Position numbers and translations under genes: made by a program. The notes under the pieces were generated by a model. The model worked only from the letters and a program-made list of their open reading frames with translations, was not told where the DNA came from and did no database searches. Positions 8,256 through 16,115 of a DNA stretch of 64,000 nt are shown piece after piece. The stretch is from an uncultured Clostridia bacterium (GTDB lineage Bacteria > Bacillota > Clostridia > Oscillospirales > Oscillospiraceae): the NCBI GenBank assembly GCA_947644595.1, contig CANSAE010000003.1, positions 164,631 to 228,630 of the forward strand. Reading direction: 5' to 3'. Position 1 is the first letter of the stretch. Every line of letters starts with the position of its first letter.

Positions 8256-8845
8256 TGGAAATGCTCCAATCTCTGTTGTCCATTTCTCTCGGCGCGATCC
8301 TCATTAATAACTTCATCTTCTCCCAGTTTTTGGGCTGCTGCCCCTTCCTGGGCGTTTCTCAGAAGGTGGATTCCGCCATCGGCATGGGCTTGGCCGTAAC
8401 CTTTGTTATGGGTCTGGCTTCCGCGTTGTCCTATGTGGTCAATCTGGTTTTGATCCACTTCGGTCTGGACCAGTATCTGCAGACCTTGGCGTTCATCCTC
8501 ATCATCGCGTCTCTGGTGCAGCTGGTGGAGATGTTCCTGAAAAAGTCCATTCCGTCTTTGTACTCCGCCTTGGGTATTTACCTGCCTCTGATCACTACCA
8601 ACTGCGCGGTACTGGGCGTGGTGCTGCTGAATGTGCAAAACAATCATAACTTCATCCAATCCGTGTGCTACGGCATCACCGGCGGCTTGGGCTTTATGCT
8701 GGCCATCGTGCTGTTTGCCTCCGTGCGGGAGCGGCTGCAGTTTGCTGAGTATCCCAAGAGCTTTGAGGGCTTCCCCATTGCTCTGGTGTCCGCCGGTCTG
8801 CTGGCTCTGGCGTTTATGGGCTTCACCGGTATGAAGATCTGGTAA
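8255..8845 (+). CDS. rnfA: Rnf complex subunit RnfA
   Basis: A 196-residue polytopic membrane subunit homologous to NqrE. Diagnostic segments are NNFIFSQFLGCCPFLGVS and YLPLITTNCAVLGVVLLN, whose paired cysteines correspond to those that ligate the membrane Fe-S cluster in the Nqr and Rnf structures. It begins at the TAATG overlap with rnfE. Length is typical. Confidence 0.95.
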   Translation: MEMLQSLLSISLGAILINNFIFSQFLGCCPFLGVSQKVDSAIGMGLAVTFVMGLASALSYVVNLVLIHFGLDQYLQTLAFILIIASLVQLVEMFLKKSIPSLYSALGIYLPLITTNCAVLGVVLLNVQNNHNFIQSVCYGITGGLGFMLAIVLFASVRERLQFAEYPKSFEGFPIALVSAGLLALAFMGFTGMKIW

Positions 8846-8860
8846 GGAGGAACTGGAATT

Positions 8861-9655
8861 ATGGTGAATATTTTGTATGCGGTTCTGGTTCTGGGCGTCA
8901 TGGGCGCTGCCTTCGCGGCGCTGCTGGGCTTTGCTTCCAAGATCTTCTATGTGGAGACGGATCCCCGGGAAGAGGCCGTTATGGAGTGCCTGGCCGGCGC
9001 CAACTGCGGCGGCTGCGGATTTCCCGGTTGCTCCGGTTATGCCGCGGCGGTGGTGAGGGGTGAGGCCCCTACGGATAAGTGCGTTGCCAGCGGCCCGGAG
9101 GCTGCGGCCAAGATCGCGGAGATCATGGGCGTTGCCGGCGGCGGCGGGGAAAAGATGATCGCCTTCATCCCCTGCTCCGGCAGTGCCGAGGCGGCGGAAC
9201 TGAAGTTTGACTACACCGGTCCCAAGACCTGTCAGGCCGCTATGGGCTACGGCGGAAAGGGTACCAAGGTGTGCTCGTACTCCTGCATTGGCTACGGCGA
9301 TTGTGTCCAGGCCTGTAAGTTTGACGCCATGCACATCGTGGACGGCGTGGCGAAGGTGGACCGTGAAAAGTGCGTGGGCTGCATGGCCTGCGCCGAGGCC
9401 TGCCCCAAGTCCATCCCCGTGAAGGTGCCCTACAGCATGAATGAGCTGGTAGCCTGCCGCTCCAACGACAAGGGCCCCGCGGTGATGAAGGCCTGCAAGG
9501 TGGGCTGCATCGGCTGCATGAAGTGCGCCAAGGAATGCCCGGCGGACGCCATCCAGATTAAGGACTTTTTGGCCCATATCGATCCGGACAAGTGCATTCG
9601 CTGCGGTCACTGCGAGACGGTGTGCCCCCGGCATATCATCCACTCTCAGGACTAA
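8861..9655 (+). CDS. rnfB: Rnf complex subunit RnfB (polyferredoxin)
   Basis: A 264-residue electron-entry subunit that accepts electrons from reduced ferredoxin. It has an N-terminal transmembrane anchor (residues 4-27), then the four-cysteine Fe-S motif in CLAGANCGGCGFPGC near residues 46-60, then further CxxCxxCxxxC-type ferredoxin motifs (CVGCMACAEACP, CIGCMKCAKECP, CIRCGHCETVCP). RBS AAGGAGG. It is the last gene of the operon and is followed by a strong terminator. With its partners it couples ferredoxin oxidation to NAD+ reduction and Na+ or H+ export. Confidence 0.96.
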   Translation: MVNILYAVLVLGVMGAAFAALLGFASKIFYVETDPREEAVMECLAGANCGGCGFPGCSGYAAAVVRGEAPTDKCVASGPEAAAKIAEIMGVAGGGGEKMIAFIPCSGSAEAAELKFDYTGPKTCQAAMGYGGKGTKVCSYSCIGYGDCVQACKFDAMHIVDGVAKVDREKCVGCMACAEACPKSIPVKVPYSMNELVACRSNDKGPAVMKACKVGCIGCMKCAKECPADAIQIKDFLAHIDPDKCIRCGHCETVCPRHIIHSQD

Positions 9656-9663
9656 TAAACAAA

Positions 9664-9695
9664 AAAGCTCCCGGCTATGCCGGGAGCTTTTATTT
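9664..9695 (+). terminator. Terminator of the rnf operon
   Basis: Eleven-pair stem AAGCTCCCGGC / GCCGGGAGCTT with a short loop and a T-rich 3' side. Confidence 0.9.
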
Positions 9696-9701
9696 TAAAA
9701 T

Positions 9702-9735
9702 CAATTGAAAGCGCCCCTTTCGGGCGCGTTCAATT
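9702..9735. repeat. Palindromic hairpin after the rnf terminator
   Basis: AATTGAA-GCGCC and GGCGC-TTCAATT arms around a CCTTTC loop. It leads directly into the double-hairpin repeat at 9783 and may belong to it or act as a second terminator. Confidence 0.6.
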
Positions 9736-9782
9736 GTGTTTTTCGCTGCGCTCGTCGCCTCGCAAGCTCGATGCTCACTTCG

Positions 9783-9862
9783 CGCAAAGTATTTTTTGCC
9801 CGGCGGAGCTGGGCAAAAAATGATTGAAGTTTTTCGTACCCACGGGCGCGAATTTTGCGAAG
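9783..9862. repeat. Structured double-hairpin intergenic repeat, copy 1
   Basis: Hairpin 1 pairs TTTTTTGCCC with GGGCAAAAAA, a GATTGAAG linker follows, and hairpin 2 pairs TTCGTACCC with GGGCGCGAA. The same architecture occurs at 40160 and 44772 with different arm sequences but preserved pairing. It lies between the convergent rnf operon and the DUF2812-like gene. Confidence 0.6.
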
Positions 9863-9905
9863 CGAGCAAAGGGCTCCGGCATTGCCGGGGACTTTTTCTT
9901 TTGGG

Positions 9906-10505
9906 TCACCGGGGTGATGCGGGAAAAAATTCGGCGGCGAGGACGACCAGGGCGCAGAAAAGGAAAATCCAGAGGGCGTAAAGTGTCCAATTCCGGGGCG
10001 GGACGGTGGGCTCCGGCTGTTCGCCCCGGGCGTAGATTTTGGCCCGGGAACCGAATTTTGCCTGGCCGTAAATCGTGCAAAAGGAGAGTGTTACCAGCAA
10101 CGCCAGTTCTGGGACGACCCAAATTGACCAGCCCGCCGGACTGGTCACGCTGCGGAAAATGCGCTGGAGCAAAATCATCGCGCTGGCGGCACAGGTCCCT
10201 GCAGCCGCAGGATTGGAACTCCGTTTTGCTGCGGCGATTTGATCTTCCGGCGGCCGGACGGGGAGATCCGCTGGGGAGGCCGCGGTATACACGTACAGAT
10301 CTCCCCACCAGATGGTGCCTTGAATGTCCCGGTTTTCCGGGATATAGCGCACCCGATAATATTGCCGGGGGCCGTCGGTACGCCGAAATTTTGCCCAGGC
10401 TCCCAGGGATTGCAGCGCCCAGCCGGCCTCGGCCTGTTGATTCAGCCAACGCTCAATGGCTTCCAGTTCAAAGGCTGAATAGGGGAGAATGCAGCAGCGT
10501 GTCAT
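9906..10505 (-). CDS. DUF2812-like membrane protein
   Basis: A 199-residue protein starting at the ATG at 10505 with GAAAGGAG upstream. The N-terminal soluble part (FELEAIERWLNQQAEAGW, then FRRTDGPRQYYRVRYIPE) matches the pattern of DUF2812 proteins, which join such a domain to membrane helices. Hydrophobic segments lie near residues 135-152 and 170-192. In Firmicutes such proteins often sit beside PadR-type regulators; here the neighbour is a large XRE-type regulator 20 bases upstream on the same strand, so the two probably form an operon. Molecular function is unknown. Confidence 0.7.
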   Translation of the reverse strand: MTRCCILPYSAFELEAIERWLNQQAEAGWALQSLGAWAKFRRTDGPRQYYRVRYIPENRDIQGTIWWGDLYVYTAASPADLPVRPPEDQIAAAKRSSNPAAAGTCAASAMILLQRIFRSVTSPAGWSIWVVPELALLVTLSFCTIYGQAKFGSRAKIYARGEQPEPTVPPRNWTLYALWIFLFCALVVLAAEFFPASPR

Positions 10506-10525
10506 AACAATACTCCTTTCTGCTT

Positions 10526-11950
10526 TTACAGCAGCCGGATGCACCGGGAGATGTACTCAATGGCGTCCGCGCCGCTGAGACATTGTTCGGCGGGGAGGGC
10601 CTCAATATGGTCCAGCCAGGTGTTCAGGTGCTCAATCATCGCCGTGGAAGAGACGGTGTACATGACCCGGTCCCGTCCGGCGTCATTTTTCAGGGCAAAG
10701 GCGGCACTGCGGCTGAGAAACAGGGACGTGGGCTGGTCCTCCAGATTGCAAAGCTGGTTTTGCGTGGACAGAATGTACAGGGCCTGCTCCGGATTTTGGG
10801 ACAGCTTTTCCAGCATGTACTGCAGATGGGTCATCCGGTCCTCCCGGGAGATGACGAAGGTGCGCCCGAAGGCCATGAGCCGCCCGGTGTAGATATAATC
10901 CACAAAGGCGGATTTGAACAAAATCATGCTTTCAAAGAACCGGGAACCGTCCAGAAACAGGCCCATTTGCTGGCCCTGGTGGCGTTCCCGGGGCAGCAGG
11001 CGGCGCTGGAGCTCTTCCGGGAAGAACAGCGGCTGCATCCGCTTGAGCAGACACCGGCACCGGGGCTGCATGAAGTATTCCAGGAAATACTGATTCTTCA
11101 GCAACTTTTCCATCCCAGGCCGGGCGTTGATGGCGGGGCGGTTCATGATATAATTGTTTGCTTCCGAGCAGTATTGGGAGAGCAACTCGGCATCGGTGGT
11201 CTCCAACAGAAGCAGGTCCTTGGAAAAGGGGGAACGGAGGTATTGGAGCAGCACACCGTTCCGGATGAGATAGGTCATGCCGTAATTCCTGCGCAGGGGG
11301 AGCTCGTAAAAGTCGTATTGAATGTCGTAAGGTGCACCCATGAGATAGCAAAAGGACCGACAGGCGGCGTCCACCATGGCAGCGATGTCGCCCATGTTCA
11401 CGAACTGTGTTATATGGATGTCCGTGCCTTCTGGCAGGGTGGCCCGTATGCGGCGGAAAAAGGGGTCGTTGTTTTTGAACTGCGTATGGATGGGCATGGT
11501 GCAGAACATATCGACTCCGTGGGTGTGGGCTGTGGGGTTCTGCAGAGCGTCAAAAATAGATTCCGGATTGGAGCTGGTATCCTTGGCGCGAAAGAGGACG
11601 GCGTTTTCTTTGCCGGTCTTTTGCGGGGCTTGAGCATTAGCTACCTGACTGCTCCGGTAGGCTTCTGCCAGCAGGGATGCTATTGCCTGGGTGAAGGATG
11701 GGTCCTCCGGGGCCGGGAGATCCAGAGAAAAACGGCGGGCGATTTTCCGCCGGGCTTCCTGAGAGGCGTTTTCGGCGAGATAGGACGCGATGTTTTGCAG
11801 CAGGGCGTTGTGCTCCGTGTTGGCGGGGAGCTTTATATCGTTGACCCAGCGGCTGACATAAGAGGGGTCGTAGCCCAATGCGGCGGCGAGGTTGCATCGC
11901 TTTACGCCGCAGAGATTGGTCAGTTCCCGCAAGGCGCTTCCGAACGTCAT
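10526..11950 (-). CDS. Large XRE-type helix-turn-helix regulator
   Basis: A 474-residue protein starting at 11950 (MTFGSALRELTNLCGVKRCN) with AGGAGG upstream; an earlier in-frame ATG has no ribosome binding site. The N-terminal HTH (LAAALGYDPSYVSRWVNDIKLPA, about residues 19-41) is followed by roughly 400 residues with no domain I recognise, presumably a sensor or multimerisation region. It is divergent from the SnoaL-SDR-flavoenzyme operon across a 297-base region rich in inverted and direct repeats. I infer that it is the operon's regulator and controls its own promoter. Effector unknown. Confidence 0.8.
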   Translation of the reverse strand: MTFGSALRELTNLCGVKRCNLAAALGYDPSYVSRWVNDIKLPANTEHNALLQNIASYLAENASQEARRKIARRFSLDLPAPEDPSFTQAIASLLAEAYRSSQVANAQAPQKTGKENAVLFRAKDTSSNPESIFDALQNPTAHTHGVDMFCTMPIHTQFKNNDPFFRRIRATLPEGTDIHITQFVNMGDIAAMVDAACRSFCYLMGAPYDIQYDFYELPLRRNYGMTYLIRNGVLLQYLRSPFSKDLLLLETTDAELLSQYCSEANNYIMNRPAINARPGMEKLLKNQYFLEYFMQPRCRCLLKRMQPLFFPEELQRRLLPRERHQGQQMGLFLDGSRFFESMILFKSAFVDYIYTGRLMAFGRTFVISREDRMTHLQYMLEKLSQNPEQALYILSTQNQLCNLEDQPTSLFLSRSAAFALKNDAGRDRVMYTVSSTAMIEHLNTWLDHIEALPAEQCLSGADAIEYISRCIRLL

Positions 11951-11970
11951 GGCGATTCCTCCTGAGTGCG

Positions 11971-11988
11971 TGCAAGGACAATCTTGCA
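11971..11988. promoter_or_regulatory. TGCAAG palindrome upstream of the regulator start
   Basis: TGCAAG, six bases, CTTGCA. The CAAG half-site recurs as direct repeats upstream of the divergent operon (12120-12151), suggesting one protein reads both. Confidence 0.45.
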
Positions 11989-12006
11989 TACTGTGACACT
12001 GTATTT

Positions 12007-12062
12007 AGGAAATCAGTGCAAGTTTTTTTTTTTACTATAACTGATTTCCTTGCAAATTACAA
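12007..12062 (-). promoter_or_regulatory. Regulator promoter with an 11-bp inverted repeat
   Basis: Minus strand: -35 TTGTAA (12057-12062), 17-base spacer, -10 TATAGT (12034-12039). A perfect inverted repeat AGGAAATCAGT / ACTGATTTCCT (12007-12017 and 12040-12050) puts one arm in the spacer and the other just downstream of the start point. This arrangement fits autorepression. Confidence 0.65.
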
Positions 12063-12119
12063 GGATGAGATAAAATTTGAGAAAATACGGAAGATAATAC
12101 CGGTTGCTTGTGGATTTGA

Positions 12120-12179
12120 CAAGTGGGCAAGTTGAGACAAGTTGGGGCAAGAATGTGTCACGCGGGAGCAGTGTACAAT
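12120..12179 (+). promoter_or_regulatory. Activator-type promoter of the SnoaL-SDR-flavoenzyme operon
   Basis: Four CAAG repeats at 12120, 12128, 12138 and 12148 (spacing 8, 10, 10; the middle two read CAAGTTG) lie on one helical face, immediately followed by a poor -35 region and a good -10 (TACAAT, 12174-12179). A weak -35 behind phased direct repeats is typical of activator-dependent promoters. Confidence 0.5.
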
Positions 12180-12247
12180 CCGGCAGAAATCAGGTAAACT
12201 GGAGATATCAACGGGAGAGCCCCTAAAAAATCAAGGAGGTATTCATT

Positions 12248-12754
12248 ATGACATTGGAAGCAGATGTTCAAATCAAGGAATTGAGCCGGGAAATTTTAGC
12301 GGAGGCCGGAAAGTCCTACACGCCGGAGCAGTTGGCGGAGATTCCCGCCATCTTGGCTGCCAAAAGCCGGTATTTCTGGTGCATCGACAATCAGGAATTC
12401 GACATGATGCCCGATTGCTTCGTGGAAGAGGGCTTTGAGACCTTCTGGAGCGGCCGCCCGGGCAATAAGGACCGGGAAAAACAGGTGGAGCAGAACCGCC
12501 GGACCTGTGGCTTTGACATGGTGCCCATGCACTTCGGGTACAACCAAATCGTCCGCTTTACCGGCCCGAAAAGCGCCCAGCTGTTGACGAAAATGCACGA
12601 CTACCACACCTATAAGGATAACGGCGACATCTACTCCGGCTACGGACTGTACGTAGACGACCTGGTGAAGTGCGATGACGGACGCTGGCGCATCAAAACC
12701 CTGCGCCTGACCTACCGGGTGTTGGAAGGTCAATTGCGTCAGCAGTGGAAATAA
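12248..12754 (+). CDS. SnoaL/NTF2-like protein, BaiE-related dehydratase fold
   Basis: A 168-residue protein of the SnoaL_4-type NTF2-like fold, the family of BaiE (bile acid 7-alpha-dehydratase). Tyr42 (SRYFWCID), His95 (PMHFGYNQIV) and the MHDYH cluster at 117-121 fall where BaiE keeps its Tyr/His/Asp catalytic residues; this is my alignment by eye. AAGGAGG precedes the ATG. It is the first gene of a four-gene operon behind an activator-type promoter. A dehydratase or isomerase acting on a cyclic hydroxy-ketone is plausible; the substrate is unknown. Confidence 0.75.
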   Translation: MTLEADVQIKELSREILAEAGKSYTPEQLAEIPAILAAKSRYFWCIDNQEFDMMPDCFVEEGFETFWSGRPGNKDREKQVEQNRRTCGFDMVPMHFGYNQIVRFTGPKSAQLLTKMHDYHTYKDNGDIYSGYGLYVDDLVKCDDGRWRIKTLRLTYRVLEGQLRQQWK

Positions 12755-12766
12755 GGAGGCATGAAT

Positions 12767-13531
12767 GTGAACAGATTACAGGATAAGGTAGCCATCATTA
12801 CCGGCGCCGGCGGCGGTATCTGTCATGAAGCATCCAAGCTGTTCTGCCGGGAGGGCGCTAAGGTCGTCATGGTGGATATTGACCCCCAGGTGGAGGGATT
12901 CTGTGCCGAGATCGTGAAAAACGGCGGCCAGGCCATTTCCTTTGTGGCGGATGTGTCCCTGCGGGAAACCTGGGAGATGCTCCAGGAAAAAACCGTGGAG
13001 GCCTTCGGAACCATCACGACTGTGGTCAACGGCGCGGCGGCGTTTTCGCCTCCCACCCATGACTGGGCATACATCACCTCCGAGATGATCCACGAGGTCA
13101 TGCGGGTGAACATCGACTCTATGCTGTACTCCTACCAGACTGTGCTGCGGTACATGATGAAAAATAAAATTCGCGGCAGCTTTTTGAACTTCTCATCCTC
13201 CACAGGTTTGGCTTACAACGGCAGCGCCGTGCAGGGCTATCCTTTCTCCAAGGTCTGCGTGAAACTGGCCACGGAGAATATGGTCAACCAGGTGAGCAAA
13301 AAGTACGCCATCCGCTTCAACTGCCTGGCACCCAATTACGTCTGGGTCCCCAAGCAGAAGGAAGTGTTCGATATGTACGAGGAACACTTTATCGAATCCA
13401 CACCCATGCCCTATATCGGCCATCCGGAGGACGCGGCCTGGGCCATTGTGTATCTGTGCTCTGATGAGGCGAAGTACATCAACGGCGTGACCCTGCCGGT
13501 GGACGGCGGCTGGTACGTGCAGAAGCGCTGA
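12767..13531 (+). CDS. Short-chain dehydrogenase/reductase (SDR)
   Basis: A 254-residue classical-length SDR. I prefer the GTG at 12767 because AAGGAGG ends one base before the ATG at 12761 but seven bases before the GTG. The cofactor motif reads TGAGGGIC (12-19), so the last Gly of TGxxxGxG is Cys. Catalytic Ser144, Tyr158 and Lys162 (FSSSTG, YPFSK) are intact, and the C-terminal GVTLPVDGGW is typical. It is probably an NAD(P)-dependent hydroxysteroid- or cyclic-alcohol-type dehydrogenase, filling the place of BaiA in the bai-like arrangement. Confidence 0.88.
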   Translation: MNRLQDKVAIITGAGGGICHEASKLFCREGAKVVMVDIDPQVEGFCAEIVKNGGQAISFVADVSLRETWEMLQEKTVEAFGTITTVVNGAAAFSPPTHDWAYITSEMIHEVMRVNIDSMLYSYQTVLRYMMKNKIRGSFLNFSSSTGLAYNGSAVQGYPFSKVCVKLATENMVNQVSKKYAIRFNCLAPNYVWVPKQKEVFDMYEEHFIESTPMPYIGHPEDAAWAIVYLCSDEAKYINGVTLPVDGGWYVQKR

Positions 13532-13534
13532 GTC

Positions 13535-14047
13535 ATGGATCGGATGGAAAAACTGCTGGCCCAACAGGAAATTCGGGACCAACTATGCCGATATTGCCGG
13601 AGCATGGACCGCCGGGACGATGATTTGGGCCGCTTTGTGTTCACCGAGGATTGCACCATGGACTACGGCCCCAACTTTCAGGGTACCGGCTGGGAATTCG
13701 TGACCTGGGCCCACCAGGCCCATGACGCCAATTATGAGCAGACCACCCATCAAATCACCAATGTGCTGATCGAAGTCAACGACGACGGCACGAAAGCCGT
13801 CAGTGAGACCTACCTCCATACCCTTCAGCTCACCCCGCCCGACGCCAAGGGCCGGCAGTTTGAACTGCATATTGCGGGCCGGTATCTGGACAAGTGGGTT
13901 CGGGAGGACGGCACCTGGAAAATCAAGGCCCGGCGCTATGTGCAGGATATTGCCGAGCTCCGGGAGTGCCGCCGGATGTTCCCGCGCTTTGGCGGCGTGC
14001 CCGGGCCGGAGGACCCCTCTTACGGACTGAAAGATTGGCTGGGCTGA
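13535..14047 (+). CDS. Second SnoaL/NTF2-like protein
   Basis: A 170-residue SnoaL_4-type protein, distant from the one two genes upstream. Visible family features are LLAQQEIRDQLCRYCRSMDRRD at the N-terminus (Tyr20), HQITNVLIEV (His72), ETYLHTLQ (Tyr93, His95) and a C-terminal WKIKARRYVQD. Only three bases separate it from the SDR stop and no good ribosome binding site is present, so translation is probably coupled. Two different NTF2-like enzymes in one operon suggest two dehydration or isomerisation steps, or a hetero-oligomer. Confidence 0.75.
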   Translation: MDRMEKLLAQQEIRDQLCRYCRSMDRRDDDLGRFVFTEDCTMDYGPNFQGTGWEFVTWAHQAHDANYEQTTHQITNVLIEVNDDGTKAVSETYLHTLQLTPPDAKGRQFELHIAGRYLDKWVREDGTWKIKARRYVQDIAELRECRRMFPRFGGVPGPEDPSYGLKDWLG

Positions 14048-14088
14048 GTGCAAAAATTACAAAATGAATCAAAAAAGGAGTAACTTCT

Positions 14089-16023
14089 ATGCCCTCTGTT
14101 TTAATGAACCCCATCCGCATCGGGCGGATGGAACTGAAAAACCGCATCGTTCTGGCGCCTATGGGCGTGACCATCGGCAACATGACCGCATCCACGGTGG
14201 AATACTTTGTGGAGCGGGCCAAGGGCGGCGCGGCCATGCTGTTTTGCAATATCAAAGGCTCCGCCACCTTTGAATCCGCGGACCACTCTATTTATTTCTG
14301 CCCGGAGACGGAGCCCCTGTTCCGCCAGGTGGTGGAGCGCTGCCACGCTTACGGATGCAAGGTTGGCGCCCAGATCATGCCCGGCGACGGGCGCATCGGC
14401 GGGCCGTCCACCAAGTATAAGACCCCCATCAGCGCCTCCGCCAGCCCGTGGCTCCACGTGCCCAAGCTGCTGTGCCATCCGCTGACGGTGGAGGAGATCC
14501 ACCAAATCGAGGCGGACTATCGGGAGAGCGTCAAAGCCGCGGTGCGCTGCGGTGCGGACTGCATCGAGATCCATGCCTACGGCGGATATCTTACCGACCA
14601 GTTTTTGACTGCCCGGTGGAACACTCGGGAGGACGAGTACGGCGGCAGCGTGGAAAAGCGCGCCCGGTTCCTGAAAGAGCTTATCGACATCTGCAAGGAT
14701 GAGGGCGGCAGGGACTTCCCGATTATCGTGAAGTACACTCCCGACCACTACATGGACGGGGAGGGCTACCGGAAGATCGAGGAGGGCATTGAGCTGACGA
14801 AGCTCCTGGTGTCCTACGGCGTGGACGCATTGCACATCGATGCGGGCTGCCATGAGAACTGGTACAACGCCATGCCCCCCGCCGGGATGCAGGCTATGAC
14901 GCCCCAGTCCCGAAGTGCGAAGATCATCAAGAGCATCGTGGACATCCCTGTGTTGACCCACGGCCGCTTCGGCGACGTGAAGAAAGCGGAAGCCGCGCTC
15001 AATAATGATGTGTGCGACATTGCGGTCATCGGCCGCGGCCTGCTGGCGGACCCGGACCTGCCCAACAAGGTCCGGGACGGCCGCCCGGACCTGATCCGTC
15101 CCTGCATTTCCTGCAATGAAGGCTGTATCGGCCGCGCCTTTGCCGGTACGCCGGCCACCTGCGCCATGAACCCCCGCTGCGGCTTCGAGGACGGCAGCAA
15201 GGACATCCCCAAGGCTACGGCGCCGAAAAAGGTGCTCATCGTGGGCGCCGGCCCCGGCGGCTGCATGGCGGCGATCTACGCCAAGCAGGCGGGGCACAAT
15301 GTGGAAATCTGGGAAAAGGGCAACTGCGTGGGCGGCAACGCCCTGAATGCCTGCAAGCCCTATTTCAAGGCGGATATGCACCGCATGATCGTGTATTTTG
15401 AGGAGGAGCTTCAACGCCAGGGCATCGGAGTGAAGTTCTACACCGAAGCCACACCAGAGGCGGTGAAGGCCTTTGCGCCGGACCATATCATCTGGGCAGC
15501 GGGCGGCAAGCCCATTGTGCCGGGCAGCATCCCGGGTCTGGACAGCCCCAACGTGTATCTGGCTACGGATGCCCTGCGGGATTGCTGCTGGGTCGGCGAC
15601 CGGGTGGTCGTGGTCGGCGGCGGCCTGGTGGGAGTGGAGACCGCGCTGCACATGGATATGTGGGGGAAGAAAGTCACCTGCATCGACATGGCTAAGACCA
15701 TCCCGTCGGAGCCCGGCTTCAAGATGAACGACGAGCTGATGAAAAAGCATATGCGGGAATCCTCTGTGGAATTTTTGCCCAACACCAAGCTGCAAAAGGT
15801 GGAGGGCGATGTGCTGGGCTGCAAGGTCACTGTGGAAGCCGGCGAGGAAGTCAAGACCATCGACTGCGACACGGTGCTGCTGGCCCTGGGCTTCACGCCC
15901 ACGGCGGATGCGGCGGAGGAATACAAGGCCATCAGTCCGGTGACGGTCATCGGCGACGGCGCGAAGCCGCGGAAGATCATCTTCGCCATTGAAGAGGCGT
16001 GGGACGCCGTGAAAAATCTGTAA
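14089..16023 (+). CDS. 2-enoate/dienoyl-CoA reductase-type FMN-FeS-FAD flavoenzyme
   Basis: A 644-residue enzyme of the BaiCD/BaiH/2-enoate reductase/2,4-dienoyl-CoA reductase family. Domain order: an Old-Yellow-Enzyme TIM barrel with FMN (residues 1-330; EIHAYGGYLTDQFL with His162 and Tyr164/167, DEYGGS), a [4Fe-4S] site at Cys339/342/346/358, then FAD (GAGPGG, 386-391) and NAD(P)-binding (GGGLVG, 510-515) Rossmann folds. It should reduce an activated C=C bond using NAD(P)H. AAAAGGAG sets the start at 14089. It ends the operon at a terminator. Substrate not readable; an enone or enoyl product of the partner dehydratases is likely. Confidence 0.9.
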   Translation: MPSVLMNPIRIGRMELKNRIVLAPMGVTIGNMTASTVEYFVERAKGGAAMLFCNIKGSATFESADHSIYFCPETEPLFRQVVERCHAYGCKVGAQIMPGDGRIGGPSTKYKTPISASASPWLHVPKLLCHPLTVEEIHQIEADYRESVKAAVRCGADCIEIHAYGGYLTDQFLTARWNTREDEYGGSVEKRARFLKELIDICKDEGGRDFPIIVKYTPDHYMDGEGYRKIEEGIELTKLLVSYGVDALHIDAGCHENWYNAMPPAGMQAMTPQSRSAKIIKSIVDIPVLTHGRFGDVKKAEAALNNDVCDIAVIGRGLLADPDLPNKVRDGRPDLIRPCISCNEGCIGRAFAGTPATCAMNPRCGFEDGSKDIPKATAPKKVLIVGAGPGGCMAAIYAKQAGHNVEIWEKGNCVGGNALNACKPYFKADMHRMIVYFEEELQRQGIGVKFYTEATPEAVKAFAPDHIIWAAGGKPIVPGSIPGLDSPNVYLATDALRDCCWVGDRVVVVGGGLVGVETALHMDMWGKKVTCIDMAKTIPSEPGFKMNDELMKKHMRESSVEFLPNTKLQKVEGDVLGCKVTVEAGEEVKTIDCDTVLLALGFTPTADAAEEYKAISPVTVIGDGAKPRKIIFAIEEAWDAVKNL

Positions 16024-16031
16024 GAAATGAA

Positions 16032-16066
16032 AACGCCCCCGGAGGTTCGTCCGGGGGTGTTTTTTG
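16032..16066 (+). terminator. Terminator of the SnoaL-SDR-flavoenzyme operon
   Basis: Stem ACGCCCCCGGA / TCCGGGGGTGT followed by T6. Confidence 0.9.
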
Positions 16067-16115
16067 TTTTAGATTTCTCCGCACCAAGACATACAAAAAT
16101 CTTAAAAAGAAATAA

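Noticed and set aside
9736..10507. Plus-strand frames opposite the DUF2812-like gene
   Set aside because: They cross the structured repeat and the hairpin at about 9868-9900 and are Arg/Gly/Pro-rich shadows; the minus-strand gene has a proper ribosome binding site and domain pattern.
12248..16023. A true bile-acid 7-dehydroxylation operon
   Set aside because: No CoA ligase, CoA transferase or bile acid transporter genes are linked, and the two NTF2-like proteins are only distantly BaiE-like. Only the chemistry type is claimed.
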